Assembly: GCA_963755075.1 (NCBI GenBank)
Contig: CAVWKL010000213.1
Span: forward strand, 1-9,543
Source of the DNA: Roseiarcus sp963755075
Lineage (GTDB): Bacteria; Pseudomonadota; Alphaproteobacteria; Rhizobiales; Beijerinckiaceae
Length of the DNA stretch: 9,543 bases
Direction: 5' to 3'
Shown here piece after piece: positions 6,284-9,543 of this stretch. The position numbers and the translations under genes are program-made. Under the pieces are notes generated by a model. It was not told where the DNA came from and ran no database searches. It saw nothing but the letters and a program-made list of their open reading frames with translations. Within the stretch, counting starts at the first letter, position 1, and each line of letters opens with the position of its first letter.

Positions 6284-6901
6284 TTAGCGCGAATAGAATT
6301 CGATCACCAGGCTCGGCTCCATGTGGGTGGGATAGGGCACTTCCGTCAGGCCGGGAATGCGCGTCATCTTGGCCGTGCCCTTGGCGTGATCGACTTCGAT
6401 GTAGTCGGGAACGTCGCGCTCGGCGAGCGCGGCGGCCTCGAGGACGCACGCCAACTGGCGCGAGGATTCCTTGATCTCGACGAGGTCGCCGACCTTGACC
6501 TGGTAGGAGGGAATGTTGACGCGGCGGCCGTTGACCTTGACGTGGCCGTGGTTGACGAACTGGCGCGCGGCGAAGACGGTGGGGACGAATTTGGCGCGAT
6601 AGACGAGGGCGTCGAGGCGGCGCTCGAGCAGGCCGATCAAATGGGCGCTCGAATCGCCGCGCAGGCGCAGCGCCTCGACATAATATTTGTGGAACTGGCG
6701 TTCCGAGATATTGCCGTAGTAGCCCTTGACCTTCTGCTTGGCCTTGAGCTGGGTGCCGAAATCGGTGGCCTTGCCCTTGCGCCGCTGGCCGTGCTGGCCG
6801 GGGCCGTATTCGCGCTTGTTGAACGGGCTGCGGGGGCGGCCCCAGATATTCTCGCCCATGCGGCGATCGATCTTGTACTTGGCTTCTGCGCGCTTCGTCA
6901 T
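6284..6901 (-). CDS. rpsD: 30S ribosomal protein S4
   Basis: The 205-residue protein begins MTKRAEAKYKIDRRMGENIW, the usual alphaproteobacterial S4 start. An ATG nine codons upstream is in frame, but the 6901 ATG has AGGGA just before it and matches the family N-terminus. The N-terminal S4 domain (about 1-95) contains YGPGQHGQRRKGK. The S4 RNA-binding module (about 95-157) contains ERRLDALVYRAKFVPTVFAARQFVNHGHVKVNGRRVNI in two adjoining stretches. The end, PSLVIEFYSR, is conserved. It binds the 16S rRNA 5' domain early in 30S assembly. It lacks the N-terminal Cys-rich zinc knuckle found in some S4 proteins, as is common in this class. It is monocistronic here, convergent with the methyltransferase gene, and preceded by a hairpin-rich leader. 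Confidence 0.98.
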   Translation of the reverse strand: MTKRAEAKYKIDRRMGENIWGRPRSPFNKREYGPGQHGQRRKGKATDFGTQLKAKQKVKGYYGNISERQFHKYYVEALRLRGDSSAHLIGLLERRLDALVYRAKFVPTVFAARQFVNHGHVKVNGRRVNIPSYQVKVGDLVEIKESSRQLACVLEAAALAERDVPDYIEVDHAKGTAKMTRIPGLTEVPYPTHMEPSLVIEFYSR

Positions 6902-6957
6902 CGCGATTCCCTCTGATGAACGTTCCAATGGTCAGGGAACGCGCCCTCCTCTGCGCC

Positions 6958-7064
6958 GAGCCGTCTCGCTGAGCGAGAGGCTCCGCGCCGACAGGCTGTC
7001 GCCGAGCGAGGCGAAGGCCGCGGGTGCGTCAAACGACGAACGCGCCCCCATGGACGAGGGCGCG
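6958..7064 (-). promoter_or_regulatory. Hairpin-rich region upstream of rpsD, possible leader
   Basis: Three inverted repeats lie 57-163 bases before the rpsD start. GAGCC(G)TCTCG/CGAGAGGCTC (6958-6983) is ten pairs with one bulge. CGACA-GGC-TGTCG lies at 6989-7001. CGCGCCC/GGGCGCG (7041-7064) has a 10-nt loop. Read on the minus strand, the last is followed by TTCGTCGTTTG, mildly terminator-like. S4 represses its own synthesis in other bacteria through leader RNA, so autoregulation is a reasonable guess, but the fold does not match any leader I know. Confidence 0.4.
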
Positions 7065-7090
7065 CCAGTCGCGGCTCCCCTAGGCCGCAT

Positions 7091-7207
7091 TCACGACGCT
7101 GTCAAACCGAAAATGGGGCCGATCGCGTTGCGCGGAGAGTGTTTTCCCCGGCGCGTCGAAGGCTCGGGCGCGAAGTCGAAGCTGGCGACGCACATTTTGC
7201 TGACCAT
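7091..7207 (-). CDS. Possible 38-codon ORF next to a LexA box
   Basis: The minus-strand ATG at 7207-7205 opens a 38-codon frame ending in TGA at 7093-7091, with strongly GC-rich third positions. It starts MVSKMCVASFDFAPEPS and has no hydrophobic segment or known motif. The LexA box ends only 2-3 bases before the ATG. I see no ribosome binding site and no -10 that would give a leaderless transcript. It may be a real microprotein, a remnant or chance. Confidence 0.22.
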   Translation of the reverse strand: MVSKMCVASFDFAPEPSTRRGKHSPRNAIGPIFGLTAS

Positions 7208-7209
7208 AT

Positions 7210-7224
7210 GTTCTCTTTGTGTTC
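7210..7224. promoter_or_regulatory. LexA (SOS) box, alphaproteobacterial type
   Basis: GTTCTCTTTGTGTTC matches exactly the GTTC-N7-GTTC direct-repeat operator bound by LexA in alphaproteobacteria. It lies in a non-coding stretch, 37 bases before a short plus-strand ORF (ATG at 7262) and next to a short minus-strand ORF. A weak plus-strand -10 candidate (TTCTAT, 7222-7227) overlaps its end, as expected for a LexA-repressed promoter. The two-half-site match, AT-rich spacer and location argue against chance, but no SOS gene such as recA, lexA or imuA is recognisable beside it. Confidence 0.65.
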
Positions 7225-7261
7225 TATTTCCCTCCTGTCCATTTGAGCCGGGGCGATTGGG

Positions 7262-7375
7262 ATGGGCGCGTTTCCCCTCTTGCGTTTCTTCCGCCTGAGC
7301 GACGAGGGCGTACGGTGTGACGAGAACGGACTGTTCGTCGGCGGCGCGCGAGGCGCTCGCCCGTTGGCGGGCTGA
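7262..7375 (+). pseudogene. Short ORF downstream of the LexA box, possibly the N-terminal remnant of a longer gene
   Basis: The ATG at 7262 opens a 37-codon frame (MGAFPLLRFFRLSDEGVRCD, then ENGLFVGG) ending in TGA at 7373-7375. The first 28 residues look like genuine protein with codon use like the neighbours. After GLFVGG the reading becomes low-complexity Arg/Gly and stops, while another frame reads EALARWRAEGTIVYGV before its own stop; this suggests a frameshifted or truncated gene. The same frame continues beyond the stop with plausible coding composition to about 7600 (DDSASDDRPQISFGAWSH). I do not know the family with confidence. GGGGCG at 7250-7255 is a possible ribosome binding site. 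Confidence 0.35.
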
Positions 7376-7606
7376 GGGAACGATCGTCTACGGCGTCTGA
7401 GGACGGCGATCCCCTTCGGCGTCGGCCCCTGGCCTTGCAGGCGCAGTCCTTTGGGCCGCTCGCGGCGAATCCAATGGCGGGGCGTCGTCGACGATTCGGC
7501 GAGCGACGACCGGCCGCAAATCAGCTTTGGCGCGTGGTCCCACTCGCTCGAGACCGATTTCGAGGACCATTCCGGCGCCGGGGCGGCGCCCCGCGGCGAT
7601 GCCTGC
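7376..7606. other. Stretch without an assignable gene, possible decayed coding sequence
   Basis: No convincing intact gene is present. The frame that continues from the 7262 ORF has coding-like GC-rich third positions between about 7451 and 7600 but no ribosome binding site, no recognisable motif and a loss of coding character after 7600. Overlapping minus-strand frames are Arg/Pro-rich and look like shadows. It may be the tail of a decayed gene. Confidence 0.35.
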
Positions 7607-7619
7607 CATGCGCAATTTG

Positions 7620-7654
7620 CATGCGTTGGAGCGCTGATCGCCGCTCCACGCATG
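7620..7654. other. Strong bulged hairpin in the intergenic region
   Basis: The left arm CATGCGTTGGAGCG (7620-7633) pairs with CGCTCCACGCATG (7642-7654): 13 base pairs with a single bulged T and an 8-nt loop. No T-run follows on either strand, so it is not a canonical terminator. A smaller overlapping inverted repeat (CATGC...GCATG, 7607-7623) shares its left arm. It could be part of a small RNA, an mRNA end or a protein-binding palindrome. Confidence 0.55.
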
Positions 7655-7675
7655 AAATATCGGCACAATTTTCTG

Positions 7676-7700
7676 ATTTGCGCAAACAAATTGCACAAAT
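7676..7700. promoter_or_regulatory. Inverted repeat, candidate repressor operator
   Basis: ATTTGCGCAA-ACAAA-TTGCACAAAT has two 10-base arms differing at one position around a 5-base centre, with the perfect palindrome TTTGCGCAAA nested at 7677-7686. It lies 69 bases before the -35 element of the DUF1127 promoter in an AT-rich stretch. The symmetry and arm length fit a dimeric transcription factor site. I cannot name the regulator, and it does not match FNR/FixK, CtrA or LexA sites. Confidence 0.45.
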
Positions 7701-7768
7701 GTGGCGGGTCGGCCGCCCTTGCCTTCATTCTTTCACGCCACTGTCGCACTTCCTACCGCACCGCAACA

Positions 7769-7797
7769 TTGACTTTTGCAGCGCACCAAATTATGTA
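7769..7797 (+). promoter_or_regulatory. Sigma-70 type promoter for the DUF1127 gene
   Basis: TTGACT (7769-7774) and TATGTA (7792-7797) are separated by exactly 17 bases in an AT-richer stretch. The predicted start of transcription is near 7804, giving an untranslated leader of about 88 bases before the ATG at 7892. This is the best promoter match I see in the window. Confidence 0.65.
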
Positions 7798-7806
7798 TGC
7801 GTCGTC

Positions 7807-7875
7807 ATGGAGAAGGAACGCTCGAGGGGTTCACGCCAACGAAAAGGTCAAATGACCGAATCCGTCGGCCCCTAA
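7807..7875 (+). CDS. Possible 22-codon upstream ORF in the DUF1127 leader
   Basis: The ATG at 7807 is only about three bases after the predicted transcription start and opens 22 codons ending in TAA at 7873-7875, 16 bases before the DUF1127 ATG. The product would be very basic and polar (MEKERSRGSRQRKGQ...). The frame contains the small palindrome GGTCA-AA-TGACC (7846-7857). It might be a leaderless regulatory peptide or simply chance; no independent evidence supports translation. Confidence 0.2.
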   Translation: MEKERSRGSRQRKGQMTESVGP

Positions 7876-7891
7876 CGAGATGGAGACGACC

Positions 7892-8047
7892 ATGAACTTT
7901 TCCTTCATTCGACGTTTTTTTCGCGAACGGCGTGTGTACTGGTCGACGATACAGGAATTGTCGACCTATACGGACCGTGAGTTGCAGGATCTCGGCATTA
8001 GTCGCGCCGATATCGAACACATCGCCCGCGAGGCGGCGCGCGGCTGA
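7892..8047 (+). CDS. DUF1127 (YjiS-like) small protein
   Basis: The 51-residue protein reads MNFSFIRRFFRERRVYWSTI, then QELSTYTDRELQDLGISRAD and IEHIAREAARG. The ELS..TDREL.DLGISR.DI...A core (22-47) is the defining DUF1127 pattern, preceded by a basic-aromatic N-terminus. Members are abundant in alphaproteobacteria. Studied short members, such as those in Agrobacterium and the CcaF1-type RNA-binding proteins of Rhodobacter, are linked to RNA binding and to phosphate and stress physiology; that role is not proven for this one. GAGATGGAG at 7877-7885 serves as ribosome binding site. It is transcribed alone from the promoter at 7769-7797, with a long upstream regulatory region and a GC-rich hairpin after the stop. 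Confidence 0.93.
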   Translation: MNFSFIRRFFRERRVYWSTIQELSTYTDRELQDLGISRADIEHIAREAARG

Positions 8048-8075
8048 ACCGCGCTAGGCCCCAAAGGCTCGCTCC

Positions 8076-8106
8076 CCCTGCGAGGCGGCGTCGTCGCCTC
8101 GCAGGG
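8076..8106. terminator. Perfect 12-bp hairpin after DUF1127
   Basis: CCCTGCGAGGCG (8076-8087) pairs perfectly with CGCCTCGCAGGG (8095-8106) around a 7-base loop, 28 bases after the DUF1127 stop and in a convergent gap with the glycosyltransferase gene. It lacks a U-tract on both strands. A terminator or 3'-stabilising role for both transcripts is likely. Confidence 0.6.
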
Positions 8107-8197
8107 ACGGGCTGGCCCCCCCTCATTTGGCCGAGGCGATTATACGGTAACGACAAGGGCATACGGGGCCGGGGCGCCTGGAGCGCTCCCAATTCCC

Positions 8198-9240
8198 TCA
8201 GCCCGGCGCCTTCTTAAGCGTGCGACCGATGTGGTGACGCGTCGCGATGGCGAGGGTCCGGCGAATCGTGGCAAAGCGCTGCGTCCCCCGGCGGCTGCGC
8301 AGCGCAATTTCCAATAAATCTCGGTATGTCATCCAGCGGCGAAGTTCGCGGATTGCGCGTCGTTCGCCGAAATGGCGCACCAGCGCCGGATATTGACGCC
8401 CAAACGCCGCCTTGATTTCCGCATCGTTGAAGGGGGCAAACATGCGATTGCTCGCGGCGACTTCGAGAATGGTCCACAATCGCTCTCTGTCGGTGGGGAG
8501 GTTGTCAAAACCGTCGATCAACGAGATCAGCACGAGGCGGGACACGGCGGCGCTTTGCGCCTCCGCCTTCGCGTGTCCGGTGCGCATGTACATGAGCGCC
8601 GGCAGCCGCGAAAAGTCATTCTTGCCGTGCAGACGATAGGCCGATAGCGGCAGGTCGATCAGATTTGTGCCGGTGACGGCGTGCAGCACGGGCAGATAAA
8701 AGCCGTCCACGCCGCCAAACGCCTTGGGCGAGGCGAGGCGAGGCCGAAGCCTCTCCAACAGGGCGCGGCGGAACATGTTCGACGAGCCCGGATGCCAGAG
8801 CCAGCCGTGGACGTCCGCCGACACATAGCGCGTCGCCTCAGCCAATCCCGAATAGGCGGCCGCGTCGGTCGCCTCAAGACGCCCGATGCGCTCGATCGGC
8901 CGCAAGGCCGGGACGCCGCTACGCCAGATATGGTGGACGTAACAAAAGCCCGCCGTGAGTTGCATGCCGGCCGCATTCACCTCGATGGACACGCTGGAGG
9001 TGAATCCGGTCGGCCAGGCGGTGCTGAGATGCGCCTGAAGGTGATTGAGCAGGTATCCCGGAAACAACACGTCGTCCGCATCCAGGAAAGTGACGAATTC
9101 GCCGTCGAGACGATCGAGCGACCACAGCGAGGCGCCAAGATGTCCGAGATTTTCAGGCAATCGGTGAAAGGTGAATTGCGGATCGCCGGCGATGGCGTCG
9201 ACGATCACGGCGGCGCTGTCGCCTGCAATAGTTCGGCTTG
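8198..9240 (-). CDS. Family 2 glycosyltransferase missing its N-terminus
   Basis: The minus-strand frame ends in TGA at 8200-8198. It carries a GT-A core: DSAAVIVDAIAGDPQFTFHR, then LPENLGHLGASLWSLDRLDG and EFVTFLDADDVLFPGYL. DADD (9082-9071) is the metal/nucleotide-sugar DxD-type motif, and HGWLWHPGSSNMFRRALLER and YRLHGKN follow. The C-terminal 100 residues are basic and helical, possibly membrane-associating. The first beta-strand and the usual V-x-I/V-I-P-x-Y-N and D-D-G/S-S segments of about 40 residues are missing. Upstream of about 9240 the frame reads into lower-GC sequence that codes on the other strand, so the formal ATG at 9328 is not a genuine start. It would transfer a sugar to a surface polysaccharide or lipid, but this copy is probably inactive unless the junction is artefactual. 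Confidence 0.82.
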
Positions 9241-9543
9241 AATCTGAGAAGAAGGACTCAGTAACCGGCGAATTCGGGAAAATGATCGACGTTCTGAAGG
9301 ATTCAATCGGCAACGCACTCTCCACCATGGGAGAACGGTTTCGAGAAGCTCTGTCGGGTTCTGCAAAAGACGAATTCGGAGATGTGCAGGGGACTCTTGA
9401 AGCAACTCGCCACGTGCTGACAGAAATGAATACCCAGTTTGCTCAAATGCAGACGGCTCTTGGCGTGATTATTGCAAAGGCGCAGAAGACCACAACTGGT
9501 CAACTCGAATCGGGAAGAAAGCAGACCGAAGAGTTGAATGCCT
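9240..9543 (+). CDS. Coiled-coil fragment resembling the tail of anti-phage protein ZorA (both ends missing)
   Basis: From about 9240 a plus-strand frame is open for 101 codons to the window end. It includes ESEKKDSVTGEFGKMIDVLK, later MGERFREALSGSAKDEFGDV, LTEMNTQFAQMQTALGVIIA and KAQKTTTGQLESGRKQTEEL. It is polar, Ala/Gln/Glu/Thr-rich and helical with heptad-like hydrophobic spacing. This pattern, and in particular the F-R-E-A-L-S-G-S-x-K-D-E-F segment, resembles the long cytoplasmic tail that follows the MotA-like domain in ZorA of Zorya defence systems. That is from memory, and other coiled-coil proteins such as tape-measure or chemoreceptor segments are possible. GC content is about 50% against about 60% just to the left. 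No start codon or ribosome binding site fits the beginning, so the 5' part is missing. Confidence 0.5.

Noticed and set aside
7102..7749. Minus-strand open frame of 215 codons across the SOS-box region
   Set aside because: It is Arg/Pro/Ser-rich, crosses the LexA box, the bulged hairpin and the inverted repeat, and has no recognisable motif.
8681..9241. Plus-strand open frame of 186 codons
   Set aside because: It is antisense to the glycosyltransferase core, including its DADD motif, and has shadow-like composition.
9303..9503. Minus-strand open frame of 66 codons and the upstream extension of the glycosyltransferase to an ATG at 9328
   Set aside because: The lower-GC region reads as a clean coiled-coil on the plus strand; the minus frames are Cys/His/Ser-rich shadows and do not supply the missing glycosyltransferase N-terminal motifs.
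1..9543. CRISPR arrays, tRNA, rRNA, insertion-sequence ends
   Set aside because: No regularly spaced repeats, no tRNA T-loop or cloverleaf candidates, no rRNA segments and no transposase or terminal inverted repeats were seen on either strand.

Overview
The window looks like a fragment of a GC-rich alphaproteobacterial chromosome, most likely Hyphomicrobiales (a Methylocystis/Beijerinckiaceae-like background is my impression, not proven). The basis is the ribosomal protein S4 sequence, a typical DUF1127 small protein, a GTTC-N7-GTTC LexA box of the alphaproteobacterial type, and a dispersed repeat with CGTCATTGC/GCAATGACG arms. Both ends cut through genes, so this may be a whole metagenomic contig.

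Layout. 1-690 (-) holds the membrane-sensor N-terminus of a probable histidine kinase that runs off the left edge. 1008-3180 (-) is a two-gene unit: a UroD/MtaA-family protein whose stop overlaps by 11 bases the start of a galactokinase-family kinase. 3455-3964 (+) encodes a small two-helix membrane protein with a YcxB-like tail. 4142-6130 (+) is a second unit: a B12-binding corrinoid protein followed by a UroD/MtaA-family methyltransferase with a complete His-x-Cys...Cys zinc set. A dispersed palindromic repeat separates this from rpsD (6284-6901, -), which has a hairpin-rich leader. 6902-7891 is mostly non-coding. It holds a perfect LexA box between two doubtful mini-ORFs, a strong bulged hairpin, a 10-bp-arm inverted repeat and a good sigma-70 promoter leading to a DUF1127 gene (7892-8047, +). 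8198 to about 9240 (-) is a family 2 glycosyltransferase lacking its N-terminus. From about 9240 to the end, GC falls from about 60% to about 50%, and a plus-strand coiled-coil frame resembling the tail of the anti-phage protein ZorA begins abruptly.

How the genes may work together. The two divergent units (UroD-like + galactokinase-like; corrinoid protein + UroD-like methyltransferase) have the parts of a corrinoid methyl-transfer pathway, with a sugar kinase physically coupled to one methyltransferase-like protein. My inference is demethylation and phosphorylation of an O-methylated sugar or sugar conjugate. The UroD partner lacks both zinc thiolates and the kinase has Ser in place of the substrate-contacting Glu of classical galactokinases, so ordinary annotations would probably be wrong for both. 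The right-hand junction is either a recombination scar that beheaded two genes or an assembly chimera.
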